A stretch of 64,000 nucleotides of DNA from Cognatishimia activa (lineage in GTDB: Bacteria > Pseudomonadota > Alphaproteobacteria > Rhodobacterales > Rhodobacteraceae), in NCBI RefSeq assembly GCF_017798205.1, contig NZ_CP060010.1:1488001-1552000 (forward strand), in the 5' to 3' direction. Made by a program: the position numbers and the translations under genes. Below the pieces are notes generated by a model that was not told the DNA's origin, made no database searches, and saw only the letters and a list, made by a program, of their open reading frames with translations. This document shows, piece after piece, positions 8,546-18,446 of this stretch (the first letter of the stretch is position 1; every line of letters starts with the position of its first letter).

Positions 8546-9865
8546 ATGGAAAACCAACCAGAGATCATCCAGACCGCCTTGTCCTATCTCGCTCAGGGCT
8601 GGGATCTGGCGCAGGAGTGGTTGCTGAGCCCTGCGGCCTGGTCACAATTCGCGCTGTTGGTCGTGGCCTTCCTCGCCGCGCTTTGGGTCAGTCGCAAGCT
8701 GCGCGATCCGCTGACACGATGGCTGACACCATCTGATGACAACGACAGCATTTTCGCCAAAGCGCGCCGGTTCCTAGCTCAGTTCGTTCCGCTGCTCTTC
8801 CCACTTTTGGCCTATGCGTTCACCGATGTCGGAGAAAACATCACCCGCAGCATCTTTGGGTCAGGCGCGGTTATTGCCTTTGGCAACCGGGTTATTCTGT
8901 TCATCGCAGTGCGGATTTTGGTCAAAGAGGTCGTGCAGGACCCTCTGTTCAAGACGATCGGCAAATATTTCCTGATCCCGATCGCGGCGCTCTATGCGCT
9001 GGGGCTGATGGGCTTTGTCACCGCGCAACTGGATGCGACCATCGTTCCCTTGGGCAACCTCAGTTTCTCGCTGTTGTTCCTTGTGCGCTTCCTGATCATC
9101 GGGGGTGTGATCTTCTGGCTTGGCCGCTGGTCCAACGCCCAATCCACGGCAATGATCCAAAAGCAAGAGGACATGCGGCCTGCGATGCGCGAGTTGGCCA
9201 CCAAAGCCAGCGAGATCGCGATTTTCGGCGTGGCCTTCCTCTTGTTGATGAACATCATGGGCATTTCGCTGACCTCTCTGGCCGTTCTTGGTGGTGCCAT
9301 TGGCGTGGGCCTCGGCTTTGGTCTGCAAAAGATCGCCAGCAACTTTATCTCGGGCGTGATCCTTTTGCTCGAGGGGCAGGCGACCGTCGGTGACTACGTC
9401 GAGCTCGACGGCGGTGAGGCCGGGACCATTGTCAAAATGACCGCGCGGGCGGCTATTCTCGAGACCTTTGACGGCCGCTGGATCGTGGTGCCGAATGAGG
9501 ATTTCATCACGACGCGGGTTGTGAATTTCTCAGACAGCGGCTCGGCCAACCGTTATGAAGCGCCGTTCTCGGTGAGCTATGACACCGATATCAACAAAGT
9601 GCCGGAGATCATTGAGGCCGCTGTGGCGAAGCTCGATTTTGTTTTGGACGATCCCGATGGACCTGATTGTGAGCTGCGGGGATTCGGCGACAGCGGCATC
9701 GATTTCGCGGTGGAGTTCTGGGTCAACGGAATCGATGACGGTAAAAACAAGTTCACGCCGAAAGTGCTCTTTGCGATCTGGAATGCGCTGAAGGACAACG
9801 ACATCGAGATCCCCTATCCGCATCGCGTGGTCGAGATCAAAGGCGGCCTGCAGTCCGACGCATGA
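8546..9865 (+). CDS. Mechanosensitive ion channel, MscS family
   Basis: Inner-membrane channel that releases solutes on hypo-osmotic shock. The 439 residues begin with a short amphipathic segment and several membrane helices, then the pore helix region (LAVLGGAIGVGLGFGLQKIASNFISG, about residues 250-275) and the cytoplasmic beta domain (GDYVELDGGEAGTI, VVPNEDF). I chose ATG 8546 because GAGGG lies eight bases upstream; ATG 8531 is an alternative, and the frame is open further up without channel-like sequence. The 3' end overlaps the next flavoprotein gene by four bases. It is larger than E. coli MscS (286 residues) because of extra N-terminal helices. Confidence 0.93.
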   Translation: MENQPEIIQTALSYLAQGWDLAQEWLLSPAAWSQFALLVVAFLAALWVSRKLRDPLTRWLTPSDDNDSIFAKARRFLAQFVPLLFPLLAYAFTDVGENITRSIFGSGAVIAFGNRVILFIAVRILVKEVVQDPLFKTIGKYFLIPIAALYALGLMGFVTAQLDATIVPLGNLSFSLLFLVRFLIIGGVIFWLGRWSNAQSTAMIQKQEDMRPAMRELATKASEIAIFGVAFLLLMNIMGISLTSLAVLGGAIGVGLGFGLQKIASNFISGVILLLEGQATVGDYVELDGGEAGTIVKMTARAAILETFDGRWIVVPNEDFITTRVVNFSDSGSANRYEAPFSVSYDTDINKVPEIIEAAVAKLDFVLDDPDGPDCELRGFGDSGIDFAVEFWVNGIDDGKNKFTPKVLFAIWNALKDNDIEIPYPHRVVEIKGGLQSDA

Positions 9866-11022
9866 AAGGCGCCCTGATCATCGGAGGGGGGCCTGCGGGG
9901 CTGATGGCGGCGGATATGATTTCCGCAGCGGGCCATCCTGTGGTGGTGGCCGAGGCCAAGCCTTCGGTGGCGCGCAAGTTTCTGATGGCGGGGAAGTCGG
10001 GGTTAAACCTGACCAAGAGTGAACCCTTTGAGCCCTTCCTGAAGAATTTCGCCGAAGCCGCGCCGCATCTGCGCCCAATGCTCGAGGCTTTTGGTCCGCA
10101 AGAGGCGATTGCTTGGGCCAAGGCGCTTGGGCAAGAGATGTTTACAGGGTCCACAGGGCGAGTATTTCCCAAGGTCATGAAGGCCTCGCCACTGTTGCGC
10201 AACTGGCTTGCGCGGCTTGCGACGCAGGGTGCTGAGATCAGAACGCGACATCGCTGGGTGGGTCTGCAGGACGGCTATGTGTTTGAGACACCACAGGGGC
10301 AGATCACCTTGCGCCCCGAAGTGGTTGTTTTGGCCTGCGGCGGCGCGAGTTGGGCGCGGTTGGGCTCTGACGGGGCGTGGGCCGAGTTCGCAGGGATGCC
10401 CGTCGCCCCATTTCAGCCGGCAAACATGGGATTTGAGATCGACTGGTCCCCGCATATGGCCAAGCATTTTGGTACGCCGGTGAAATCTGTGGCTTTGATG
10501 GCCGGAGAGCAGCTTGTGCGTGGAGAGTTTGTGATCTCTCAAAGTGGTATCGAGGGCGGCGGGGTCTATGCTGTGTCTAAGGCACTGCGTGAAGGCGCTG
10601 AATTGTCGTTGGATCTGGTGCCTGATCTTGCGCTCGACGCTGTGCGCGCGCGTTTGACCAAACCGAGAGGCAAGGCCAGCCTGAGCAACTATCTCCGCAA
10701 AACGCTCAAGTTGGATGCGGTGAAACAGGCGCTTTTGATGGAGTTTGGTCGTCCGTTGCCGGATGATTTGGCGAGTTTGGTGAAAAGCTTGCCTGTTGGG
10801 CTGAAAGGACCAAAGCCGATGGATCAGGCCATTTCAACGGCGGGTGGGTTGCCGTTTGACGCCTTGAACGACGCGCTTATGGTCAGGGACCGCCCGGGGG
10901 TTTTCGCCGCCGGGGAAATGCTGGATTGGGAGGCACCGACGGGCGGGTATCTCTTGACTGGATGTTTGGCGACAGGGCGCTGGGCTGGGCTATCGGCTGC
11001 GAAACGTCTCCAACTACAGTAG
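9862..11022 (+). CDS. HI0933-family FAD/NAD(P)-binding flavoprotein
   Basis: Flavoprotein of 386 residues in the HI0933/YhiN family (the subgroup often annotated as TIGR03862 flavoprotein). The N-terminal dinucleotide-binding motif is GGGPAGLMAADM (about residues 8-19), followed by MAGKSGLNLTKSEP, the family hallmark, and a C-terminal FAD segment (GVFAAGEMLDWEAPTGGYLL). The reaction is unknown. It overlaps the mscS stop by four bases, so translation is probably coupled, though no functional link is known. It converges on holA. Confidence 0.9.
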   Translation: MKGALIIGGGPAGLMAADMISAAGHPVVVAEAKPSVARKFLMAGKSGLNLTKSEPFEPFLKNFAEAAPHLRPMLEAFGPQEAIAWAKALGQEMFTGSTGRVFPKVMKASPLLRNWLARLATQGAEIRTRHRWVGLQDGYVFETPQGQITLRPEVVVLACGGASWARLGSDGAWAEFAGMPVAPFQPANMGFEIDWSPHMAKHFGTPVKSVALMAGEQLVRGEFVISQSGIEGGGVYAVSKALREGAELSLDLVPDLALDAVRARLTKPRGKASLSNYLRKTLKLDAVKQALLMEFGRPLPDDLASLVKSLPVGLKGPKPMDQAISTAGGLPFDALNDALMVRDRPGVFAAGEMLDWEAPTGGYLLTGCLATGRWAGLSAAKRLQLQ

Positions 11023-11036
11023 GTTCGTAAAACGTT

Positions 11037-12062
11037 TTAGCGACGGCTGAGCATCGCGAGACGCAGGAGCGCGCGTTCGACCAGCGGCATTGCCGGGGCG
11101 CTTTGGTTGGCAGAGCGCAATTGCAGGTCGGTGTCGGTCAGGATCGTGAGCGCCTGTTCCAGTTTCGGTGCGCCCCAGCCTTGGGCTTGGCGGACCATGC
11201 GGTCTCGGCGGGGGCCAAAGATCGGCGGGCGCATGCGAGAGATACCTTGGGACGCGCCGCCGGGATCTGACGCCGCAGCATAAAGCGCGCGGAAGTGGCG
11301 GGTTGCGCCGATGCAAAGACCGACGGGCTGGGTGCCCTGGGCTTTGAGTTTGGCCATCACCGGGCCAATTTCCTGAGCACGGCCTTCGGCGACGATATTG
11401 AGCATGTCGTCTAGAGCGGCCTCAGTTGACGTGGGCGCGCAGGCGGCAACATCCTCGGACGTGGCGGCTGTGGTATCGCCGTGTTTGTAGAGCGCGAGTT
11501 TCTCGAGCGTTTGGCGGAAGTCGCCCGGATCCAGCGCTTTGGCCAGATTGGTGAGGTCGGTCATCGCTTCGCGATCAATCTGGGTGAGGCCTGCTTTGGC
11601 GAGGTCGGCCTCAATGTCCTCACGGCTGGGTGGGTCGTTGTAGATCGCGGTCGCATAGGCGTTGTTGTGATTCTCAAAAGCCTTGCGGATCTTGGAGCTG
11701 GCTTTGAGTTGGCCTGCAGTCACCACGATCTGGGCATCGCCTGTGGCCCAGTCCTCAAGGGCTGCGAGGATGGCCGGTGCGGTGGTGTCGGTGGCATCTT
11801 CAACAAAGGCGACACGCGGGCCGGGGAAGAAAGAGATGGCTTTGATCGCGTCGATCAGAATCGCTGGGTCTTTGCGCAGATCAGCCGCCGGGATGCGCGT
11901 GAGGCGCATTTCCTCTTCGCCTTGGGGGCCGATGAGCGCTGCGATCAGGTCCTGTCGTTTGAGGGCGACGCGCATAGCGTCGGGGCCATAGATCAAAATG
12001 CCCGTGCGGCTGGGATCCGGTTTGGTGAAATAGCCGCGCGCCTCGCGGGGGCTGAGCTTCAT
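11037..12062 (-). CDS. holA: DNA polymerase III subunit delta
   Basis: Clamp-loader delta subunit that opens the beta clamp. The 341 residues match the family; the N-terminal region contains GILIYGPDAMRVALKRQDLI in place of an active Walker A, as delta does not hydrolyse ATP. It is the last gene of leuS-lptE-holA, overlapping lptE by four bases; this order is conserved in many alphaproteobacteria. The ATG at 12062 lies inside lptE, supporting coupling. Confidence 0.93.
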   Translation of the reverse strand: MKLSPREARGYFTKPDPSRTGILIYGPDAMRVALKRQDLIAALIGPQGEEEMRLTRIPAADLRKDPAILIDAIKAISFFPGPRVAFVEDATDTTAPAILAALEDWATGDAQIVVTAGQLKASSKIRKAFENHNNAYATAIYNDPPSREDIEADLAKAGLTQIDREAMTDLTNLAKALDPGDFRQTLEKLALYKHGDTTAATSEDVAACAPTSTEAALDDMLNIVAEGRAQEIGPVMAKLKAQGTQPVGLCIGATRHFRALYAAASDPGGASQGISRMRPPIFGPRRDRMVRQAQGWGAPKLEQALTILTDTDLQLRSANQSAPAMPLVERALLRLAMLSRR

Positions 12063-12556
12063 TCTGGCAGCTCGCCTGCGCGCGCAATCAGTTGTGTGGC
12101 GATTTGGTCGGCAAGGATAATCATCAGACGTTCACGCGCGTCCCGTTCAGACGCAAGTTCCGAAGTTGTAACGCCGGTCGTGGAATAGCCGGTGAAGCTG
12201 CGGGTTTTGCCTGAGAGTACCACAGCGTTGTCGCTGAGCTGGCGCAGGGCAAAGGTTGCGTCGCCAAAGATTTCCACGCGCGTGGTTTGGTTGTCGGATG
12301 TGACCGCGACACCTTCTTCTCGTGTGGTCAGCGCCACAGAGAGACCGAATTTCGGTGCCGCTGTACGACCCAAGCGGTGTTCCAACTGGCGGACCAGATG
12401 GAACCCATCGCTTGTTTTGATCTCATCCACCGCGATCTGACTGAGAACGCGTGTTGCGGCGCTGTCCGGGCCATAGGCTGGCGTAAAGCCGCAGGCGGTG
12501 AGGCTTGCGGCTGCGCCGATCAAAACGAAGCGGCGAGAGAGTTTAGATGACCACAT
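12059..12556 (-). CDS. lptE: LPS assembly lipoprotein LptE
   Basis: Outer-membrane lipoprotein that plugs LptD during LPS insertion. The 165 residues begin with a lipoprotein signal ending in the lipobox LTAC (Cys22), followed by GFTPAYG, the typical start of mature LptE. Low conservation is normal for this family, and the call leans on operon position between leuS and holA as well as the lipobox and length. It overlaps leuS by 14 bases and holA by four. Confidence 0.9.
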   Translation of the reverse strand: MWSSKLSRRFVLIGAAASLTACGFTPAYGPDSAATRVLSQIAVDEIKTSDGFHLVRQLEHRLGRTAAPKFGLSVALTTREEGVAVTSDNQTTRVEIFGDATFALRQLSDNAVVLSGKTRSFTGYSTTGVTTSELASERDARERLMIILADQIATQLIARAGELPE

Positions 12557-15107
12557 TCACAATCCGTCCGGGGACGACGATCAATTTCTTGGGCTGGGCC
12601 CCGTCCAGCGCCTTGGCAACAGCTTCCTGCGCCAGCGCGATTTTTTCAACCTCTTCCTTTGGCATATCCTTAGGAACAGAGATTTCTGCGCGGCGTTTGC
12701 CGTTGATCTGGATCGGAAGCGTGACGTTTGCTTCGACCAGCATGGCTTCGTCGGCAACAGGCCATGGGGCGTGGATGACGAGGCCGTCTCCACCCAAAAG
12801 CTGCCACATGTCTTCGGCCAAGTGGGGCGTCATAGGGGCCATGAGTTGGGCGAGGGTTTTCGCGGCCTCTTTTTTGGCTTCGGCGCCGGCTTTGGATTTC
12901 GCCAGGGTGTTGGTGAAGCCATAGAGTTTCGCGATAGAGGCGTTGAAACCGAAGCTTTCCACGCCAAGCGTCACGTCGCGGATGGCTTTGTGCATTTCGC
13001 GCAAAAGCTGCTCATCATTCGCGTTCGCTTGTTCTTCGCTTGCAGCGGCCTCCGCGGCGATGCGGTGAACGCGGGTGAGGTGTTTATATGCGGCCTCAGC
13101 GCCGGAAGCTGTCCACTCCACATCACGCTCTGGAGGCGAATCTGACAGCACGAACCAGCGGGCGGTGTCTGCGCCATAGGCCGAGATGATTGCCAGCGGG
13201 TCGACCACGTTGTTCTTGGATTTCGACATTTTCGCGCTTGGCACGATGTCGACCTCAGAGCCGTCTTCTTTGAGGAAGGCTTTGCCGTCACGCAACTCGA
13301 CCTGTTCTGGATAGTAGTAGACTGGACGGCCATTCGCGCCTTCGCGCTTGTAGATCGCGTGAGTCACCATGCCTTGGGTGAACAGCGCGTCAAACGGCTC
13401 TTTGGACTTTGCAGGGAGGTGGCCGGTAATGTTCATCGCGCGGGCGAAGAAGCGGGAATAGAGCAGGTGCAGGATCGCATGTTCAATGCCGCCGATATAT
13501 TGGTCGACGTTCATCCAATAGTCAGCATCGGCCTGTTCGGTTGGTGTGGTTGCGCGCGGCGCGGTGAAACGCGCGAAATACCAAGATGAATCCACGAAAG
13601 TGTCCATCGTATCGGTTTCACGCTGCGCGTCGCCGCCACATTTCGGGCAGCTGCAATTGCGCCAGCTTGGATGGCGATCCAGAGGATTGCCGGGGACCGA
13701 GAAATCGATGGCTTTGCCGTCTTCGTCATAAGGCAGCTCGACCGGCAGATTTTCTTTCTTTTCAGGCACGACGCCGCAGGTCGGGCAGTGGACCACAGGG
13801 ATCGGGCAGCCCCAATAGCGCTGGCGGCTCAGGCCCCAGTCACGCAGGCGGTATTTTGTGACGCCTTCGCCCCAGCCTTGTTGTTCTGCGAAATCAACGG
13901 TGGTGTTGATCGCCTCCTCGCCGGTGGCCTCCGTGAGGCCTGCGAAATGGTCGACCCAGCGCACTTTTTCAGTTTTCGGCGGCACGAAGGCTTCGTTTGC
14001 GACAGGGGTGTCATTATCCAGTGCAAAGAAGGTGTCGATGACCGGCAGGTCGTATTTGCGACAGAAATCAAGGTCGCGCTGGTCATGCGCCGGACAGGCA
14101 AAGATCGCGCCGGTGCCGTAGTCCATCAGAATGAAGTTCGCGATCCAGACCGGCAGTTCCCAATCCGGGTTCAGCGGGTGTTTGACGCGGATTCCAGTGT
14201 CAAAGCCCAGCTTTTCGCCAGTCTCGATGGCTTCTTCGGTCGTACCACCCTTGCGGCATTCGGCGACAAACTCGGCGACATCGGAACGTTCGGCCTCAAG
14301 CTGTTTTGCAATCGGGTGATCGGGAGAGATGCCCACAAACGATGCGCCCATCAGCGTGTCGGGGCGGGTGGTGTAAACGACAATGGGTTCCTCGTCATCC
14401 ACACGCTCAAAGCCAAACTGCAGACCACGCGACTTGCCGATCCAGTTTTCCTGCATCAGGCGCACTTTGGCAGGCCAGTCTTCGAGATCATCAAGCGAAG
14501 ACAGAAGCTCTTCGGACATATCCGAGATCTTGAAGAACCACTGCGTTAGCTCGCGCCGTTCCACCAAAGCACCCGAGCGCCAGCCGCGCCCGTTTTCGAC
14601 CTGCTCGTTCGCGAGAACGGTCATATCGACCGGATCCCAGTTCACCACAGCGTTTTTGCGATAGACCAGACCTTTTTCCAACATATCCAGGAACAGCGCC
14701 TGCTGCTGGCCATAGTATTCCACATCACAGGTGGCGAACATGCGGGACCAATCAAGCGAAAGGCCCAAAGGTTTCATCTGATCGACCATCGTGTCGATGT
14801 TGGAATAGGTCCAATCCTTGGGGTGACCGCCCGAGGCCATCGCGGCGTTTTCAGCCGGCATGCCAAAAGCGTCAAAGCCCATCGGGTGCAGCACATTGTG
14901 GCCCGTGCTCATCTTATAGCGCGCGATCACATCGCCCATCGTGTAGTTGCGCACATGGCCCATATGCAGCTTGCCCGATGGATAAGGGAACATCTCGAGC
15001 ACATAGTATTTTGGCTTCGCAGGATCGCGTTCAGCCTTAAAGACCGAGGCTTTCTCCCAAGCCGCTTGCCATTTTGCTTCGATCTCGGCGGGGGTGTAGC
15101 GCGTCAT
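12543..15107 (-). CDS. leuS: Leucyl-tRNA synthetase
   Basis: Charges tRNA-Leu. The 854 residues contain the class I HIGH-type motif as HMGH ([17 protein letters not shown], about residues 40-56), the editing (CP1) domain, zinc-type cysteine pairs (HCPTCGVVP and CSCPKCGG), and the KMSKS loop ([14 protein letters not shown]). I prefer ATG 15107 ([10 protein letters not shown]) because AGGGA lies eight bases upstream; an in-frame ATG at 15125 would add six residues. First gene of the leuS-lptE-holA operon. No leader peptide or T-box is visible upstream. Confidence 0.97.
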   Translation of the reverse strand: MTRYTPAEIEAKWQAAWEKASVFKAERDPAKPKYYVLEMFPYPSGKLHMGHVRNYTMGDVIARYKMSTGHNVLHPMGFDAFGMPAENAAMASGGHPKDWTYSNIDTMVDQMKPLGLSLDWSRMFATCDVEYYGQQQALFLDMLEKGLVYRKNAVVNWDPVDMTVLANEQVENGRGWRSGALVERRELTQWFFKISDMSEELLSSLDDLEDWPAKVRLMQENWIGKSRGLQFGFERVDDEEPIVVYTTRPDTLMGASFVGISPDHPIAKQLEAERSDVAEFVAECRKGGTTEEAIETGEKLGFDTGIRVKHPLNPDWELPVWIANFILMDYGTGAIFACPAHDQRDLDFCRKYDLPVIDTFFALDNDTPVANEAFVPPKTEKVRWVDHFAGLTEATGEEAINTTVDFAEQQGWGEGVTKYRLRDWGLSRQRYWGCPIPVVHCPTCGVVPEKKENLPVELPYDEDGKAIDFSVPGNPLDRHPSWRNCSCPKCGGDAQRETDTMDTFVDSSWYFARFTAPRATTPTEQADADYWMNVDQYIGGIEHAILHLLYSRFFARAMNITGHLPAKSKEPFDALFTQGMVTHAIYKREGANGRPVYYYPEQVELRDGKAFLKEDGSEVDIVPSAKMSKSKNNVVDPLAIISAYGADTARWFVLSDSPPERDVEWTASGAEAAYKHLTRVHRIAAEAAASEEQANANDEQLLREMHKAIRDVTLGVESFGFNASIAKLYGFTNTLAKSKAGAEAKKEAAKTLAQLMAPMTPHLAEDMWQLLGGDGLVIHAPWPVADEAMLVEANVTLPIQINGKRRAEISVPKDMPKEEVEKIALAQEAVAKALDGAQPKKLIVVPGRIVNVVI

Positions 15108-15286
15108 GCCGAAATTCCCTTTCATCTCGTCTGGCCTATTGGGCCTTAAGTCGTGGTCGCGAAGGTGATAGGCGAGGCGGATGCTATGGTCCAGCGCTTT
15201 GCGTGAAAATTGGGGCTTTGGGGGCGAGGTTCACGATTCTATAAGGGAGAAAAGGCATAAAGCGCGTAGGCCGAGCAGGAATTTCT

Positions 15287-16561
15287 ATGAACATTTTATT
15301 CATCCATCAAAATTTCCCTGGCCAGTTTAAGAATCTTGCCCCCGCGCTGGCGGCGCGTGGGGATCGCTGCGTTGCGCTGACTCTGCGCGTGAAAAAGCCG
15401 ACGGATTGGAAGGGCGTGCGGATCTTGCCTTATCAAATCACCCGCAAACCGGGGGATGGGGTGCATCCTTGGTTGGTTGATCTAAATACCAAGCTCCATC
15501 GCGGTGAGGCCTGTATGATTGCCGCTACAAAGCTTAGAGACTCGGGATTCACGCCGGATGTGATTGTGGCGCACCCGGGGTGGGGAGAATCGCTGTTCTT
15601 GCGCGATATCTGGCCCCAGGCGCGCATCGGGCTTTACTATGAGCTGTTCTATCAGGCGAATGCGGCGGATTCCGGGTTTGATCCGGAATTTGCGCGCGCG
15701 GATGACGCCATGGCTACCCAGAGGATTCGCATGAAGAATGTGAACAACCACCTGCACTTTCCATTGGGCGATATGGGCATCTGTCCCACAGACTTTCAGG
15801 CCTCAAGCTTTCCCAAGGCGTTCCGCGACCGGATTTCAGTGATTCATGATGGCATCGATACTGAGGTGGCAAAGCCTAATCCCGACGTTGTCTTTGACTT
15901 GCCAGACGGAGGGCAGGTGACCCGCGATGATCAGGTCATCACCTTTGTGAACCGCAATCTGGAACCCTATCGGGGCTTTCATATCTTTATGCGGGCTTTG
16001 CCTAAGATTCTACGCGAGTCGCCTGACGCGCATGTGCTGATCGTCGGCGGAGAAGAGCGGTCTTACGGACCAGCGGCCCCGGATGGTCAAACGTGGAAGG
16101 CAATTTTCACCGAAGAAGTGCGCCCACAGATCCCCGAGGTGGATTGGGCGCGGGTTCGGTTTTTGGGGAAACTCCCCTATGATCGCTTTCTTTCATTGCT
16201 GCAGGTGTCCTCAGCACATGTCTATTTGACCTATCCCTTCGTGCTCAGCTGGTCTTTGCTCGAAGCCATGTCCTGCGGGGCCGCCATTGTGGCAAGTGAC
16301 ACGGCGCCGGTGCGCGAAGTGATCGCACAGGGCGAAACAGGCAGATTGGTCGACTTCTTTGACACAAAGGCCCTGGCTAAGGAAATCCGCACGGTCCTGG
16401 AGGATCCTCAAATGCGATCGGAACTGGGGCGCCGCGCGCGATCTCATGTCGTCGCAAATTATGACCTGACAACGATCGCATTGCCGAAACAACTGCAGTG
16501 GATCGACAGCCTCAAAAAAAGCTCAGCCGGATCGGCTGAGCCTTGGGATTTCAAAACCTGA
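15287..16561 (+). CDS. Family 4-type glycosyltransferase
   Basis: GT-B fold glycosyltransferase of 424 residues. The N-terminal domain starts MNILFIHQNFPGQFKNLAPA and fits the Glyco_trans_4_3 type; the C-terminal domain carries the nucleotide-sugar region (LLEAMSCGAAIVASDTAPVR, about residues 324-343) with the EX7E-like pattern. It is probably cytoplasmic and acts in exopolysaccharide, LPS or another surface glycan, but no other glycan genes are next to it, so acceptor and donor are unknown. It stands alone, divergent from leuS. Its last codons contain a terminator hairpin for the opposite-strand DUF3576 gene. Confidence 0.9.
   Translation: MNILFIHQNFPGQFKNLAPALAARGDRCVALTLRVKKPTDWKGVRILPYQITRKPGDGVHPWLVDLNTKLHRGEACMIAATKLRDSGFTPDVIVAHPGWGESLFLRDIWPQARIGLYYELFYQANAADSGFDPEFARADDAMATQRIRMKNVNNHLHFPLGDMGICPTDFQASSFPKAFRDRISVIHDGIDTEVAKPNPDVVFDLPDGGQVTRDDQVITFVNRNLEPYRGFHIFMRALPKILRESPDAHVLIVGGEERSYGPAAPDGQTWKAIFTEEVRPQIPEVDWARVRFLGKLPYDRFLSLLQVSSAHVYLTYPFVLSWSLLEAMSCGAAIVASDTAPVREVIAQGETGRLVDFFDTKALAKEIRTVLEDPQMRSELGRRARSHVVANYDLTTIALPKQLQWIDSLKKSSAGSAEPWDFKT
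16514..16541 (-). terminator. Minus-strand terminator inside the 3' coding end of the glycosyltransferase gene
   Basis: Read on the minus strand, GCTCAGCC (complement of 16534-16541) pairs with GGCTGAGC (complement of 16521-16528) and is followed by TTTTTTT (complement of 16514-16520). It lies 36-63 bases beyond the DUF3576 stop and within codons of the convergent glycosyltransferase gene. Confidence 0.75.
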
Positions 16562-16576
16562 GAGCGAGACCTCGCT

Positions 16577-17074
16577 TTAGAAGCGTCCGTCGCGAATGCG
16601 CAACTGACGTGCGCGTGCAAGAATCGCGTCCTCAACCGCACGTACTGTGGAATCAGGAACTGCGCGCCCATTTCGACGTTGCATCGCAACATGCAAAGAG
16701 CGCGCATCCAAAGCCGGGTCGCGCACGAATATTGTCGCGCGATAAGACTGGCCGCCCCCCGGAGGCGTGCCGTAACCCGTAGTGATTACACCGGAAAACG
16801 GGTCGACGGATTCAATTGGCAAGAAATCCAGCGTCTCAAGCGAGGCCGTCCAGATATATTTGTTGACCTTAAGCTCAACTTCTTCGTTTGACGGCGCAAA
16901 GATCTCCCAGATCGTTGTTTCACGTTCTTGAACAGGTGTTGCGGCAAATGTCGTGTTGCCGCCTTCACCCTGACCATAGTCGTCTGCGGATTGGGAATTT
17001 TGGCGAAAGCCGCCACAGGCTGTCATAGCCGACAGGGCAATGACCGAAATCGAAAATCTTGCGACGCTGTTCAC
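16577..17074 (-). CDS. DUF3576 lipoprotein
   Basis: Alphaproteobacterial lipoprotein of unknown function. I choose the GTG at 17074 because AAGGA lies seven bases upstream and the product then starts with a lipoprotein signal ending LSAMTAC (Cys20), giving 165 residues; the frame remains open to 17155, but those residues look untranslated. Conserved features are the TIWEIFAPSNEEVELKVNKY segment and the C-terminal DALDARS/AVEDAILARARQLR-like region. It is transcribed away from the porin promoter region and may share that intergenic space. No function is known. Confidence 0.85.
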   Translation of the reverse strand: MNSVARFSISVIALSAMTACGGFRQNSQSADDYGQGEGGNTTFAATPVQERETTIWEIFAPSNEEVELKVNKYIWTASLETLDFLPIESVDPFSGVITTGYGTPPGGGQSYRATIFVRDPALDARSLHVAMQRRNGRAVPDSTVRAVEDAILARARQLRIRDGRF

Positions 17075-17191
17075 AGTCCTGTCCTTACGAAAAAACCATC
17101 TGCACTCCGTCCTATATAAGCGGTGTAAGCAGAGCAAGGTTTTTCCCCGAGTCACCGCCCAGCTGTGGCGCGTGTGCGACCCCGAAACGAA

Positions 17192-17228
17192 ACTATACTT
17201 TAGATAATTATATGTACTTTAGTATAGT
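17192..17228. promoter_or_regulatory. Inverted TATACT/AGTATA element upstream of porin 1
   Basis: ACTATACT (17192-17199) and its exact inverse AGTATAGT (17221-17228) lie 21 bases apart in an AT-rich island. TACTTTAG also occurs twice as a direct repeat (17196-17203 and 17215-17222). The 13-mer ACTATACTTTAGA is found again upstream of porin 2. TATACT is a plausible -10 on each strand, which would give divergent starts for porin 1 and the DUF3576 gene; that reading is inference. A start here would leave a 5' leader of about 210 bases on the porin 1 mRNA. Confidence 0.5.
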
Positions 17229-17415
17229 AAAAAACATAATCAATAGAATAAGTTAGCAGAAAAAGTGTGACAATGATGCACCAAAAAATGCGGGTGTAAA
17301 TGGGGCCGATCTGCCGCGCTTGAAAACGCCCTCTGAAAGCAGCGATGCAGGCTTCGTGCCCTGCTTGGACGGTCCGGCCAGGGTTTGAAATTTAGAAAAT
17401 CCGAGGGAAAACAAA

Positions 17416-18243
17416 ATGAAAAAAGTTCTCTTTGCTTCCACCGCGCTGGTCATGACCGCAGGTGTTGCAGCTGCAGACGTAACCATCTCTGGTTCCGCAA
17501 ACATGGGTGTTAAGTCTATTGGTGGTGTAACTTCTGTCACCAATGAAATCGACTTCGACGTCAAAGGTAGCGGTTCCACAGACTCCGGCATCAGCTTCGG
17601 TGCATCCGTAGACCTGGACGCATCCCAATCAAACACAGTCGCGGGCGCAGATGTTGGTACTGGCGCTAACGATCCAGAAGTCTTCATCACGTACGAAGGT
17701 CTGACCCTGACCGTTGGTGCCGTAGGCAGCGCGGGCGATCAAGGTGGTCTGAAAGACGTTGGCTTCGACGAAATTGGTATTGATAACTCTGCAGAAATCG
17801 GTGCCTTTGCAGCTCGCAACGTACACGTTGCGTACTCCTTTGGCGACGTCAATGTTGCGGTGTCCATGGACTCCACAAGCGGCACAAACACTTGGGCACT
17901 GGGTGTGAACGGTTCAATCGATGCATTCTCCTATGCAATCGGTTACGCAGAAAACGGTGCGAATGACACGACCACTGCAACCGTCGGTTACTCTGCTGGC
18001 GCGATCGCTGCGAACCTGTTCTATGTCAACAACGGCACCAACACTGGCCAAGGCATCGACATTTCTTACACTTCCGGCGACCTGACCCTGACTGCGGTTT
18101 ATGCAGACAACAACGCAGCAGGTAAGCAAGACTCTTACGGCATCGGCTTCGCCTATGACCTGGGTGGCGCAACACTGGCAGGCGGCTTCGGTGAAGCAAA
18201 AGGCGTCTCCGTTGCAGACCTGGGTGTTTCCTTCTCCTTCTAA
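17416..18243 (+). CDS. Porin (Rhodobacter type), paralog 1
   Basis: Outer-membrane beta-barrel that passes small solutes. The 275 residues include a signal peptide MKKVLFASTALVMTAGVAAA, followed by mature DVTISGSANMG and the typical C-terminal Phe (LGVSFSF) recognised by the BAM machinery. It is shorter than the roughly 300-residue Rhodobacter porin. Codon use is strongly biased (CTG, GGT, TCC, GAC), as in highly expressed genes. CCGAGGGAAAA before the ATG is shared with the next porin. It is monocistronic, with two terminators behind it. The substrate range is unknown. Confidence 0.92.
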   Translation: MKKVLFASTALVMTAGVAAADVTISGSANMGVKSIGGVTSVTNEIDFDVKGSGSTDSGISFGASVDLDASQSNTVAGADVGTGANDPEVFITYEGLTLTVGAVGSAGDQGGLKDVGFDEIGIDNSAEIGAFAARNVHVAYSFGDVNVAVSMDSTSGTNTWALGVNGSIDAFSYAIGYAENGANDTTTATVGYSAGAIAANLFYVNNGTNTGQGIDISYTSGDLTLTAVYADNNAAGKQDSYGIGFAYDLGGATLAGGFGEAKGVSVADLGVSFSF

Positions 18244-18269
18244 TATTAGAAGCTGAAGAATCCATATTA

Positions 18270-18300
18270 GGGCGGTTCCTCGGAGCCGCCCTTTTTCTTT
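18270..18300 (+). terminator. Terminator after porin 1
   Basis: GGGCGG (18270-18275) pairs with CCGCCC (18286-18291), followed by a T-rich run. It is almost the same hairpin as the one after porin 2, so the duplication appears to have included the 3' end. Confidence 0.85.
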
Positions 18301-18318
18301 TCCATAGAAAAGACTGAA

Positions 18319-18346
18319 AGATCGAGCAAAAGCTCGGTCTTTTTTT
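18319..18346 (+). terminator. Second terminator after porin 1
   Basis: AGATCGAGC (18319-18327) and GCTCGGTCT (18332-18340) flank an AAAA loop and are followed by at least six T. Tandem terminators here would isolate porin 2 from porin 1 transcription. Confidence 0.8.
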
Positions 18347-18433
18347 GGTTTTCAGCCAAAGTGAAAGGGATATTGAGAAGTATGCGAAAGCATATTTCAA
18401 ATACCCCTATGCGACATCTTTCACACACTTTTT

Positions 18434-18446
18434 ACTATACTTTAGA
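18434..18446 (+). promoter_or_regulatory. Shared 13-mer upstream of porin 2
   Basis: ACTATACTTTAGA is identical to 17192-17204 upstream of porin 1, but lies 119 rather than 224 bases before the start codon. TATACT inside it may be a -10 element; no convincing -35 is visible. Promoter or regulator site is inference. Confidence 0.45.
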
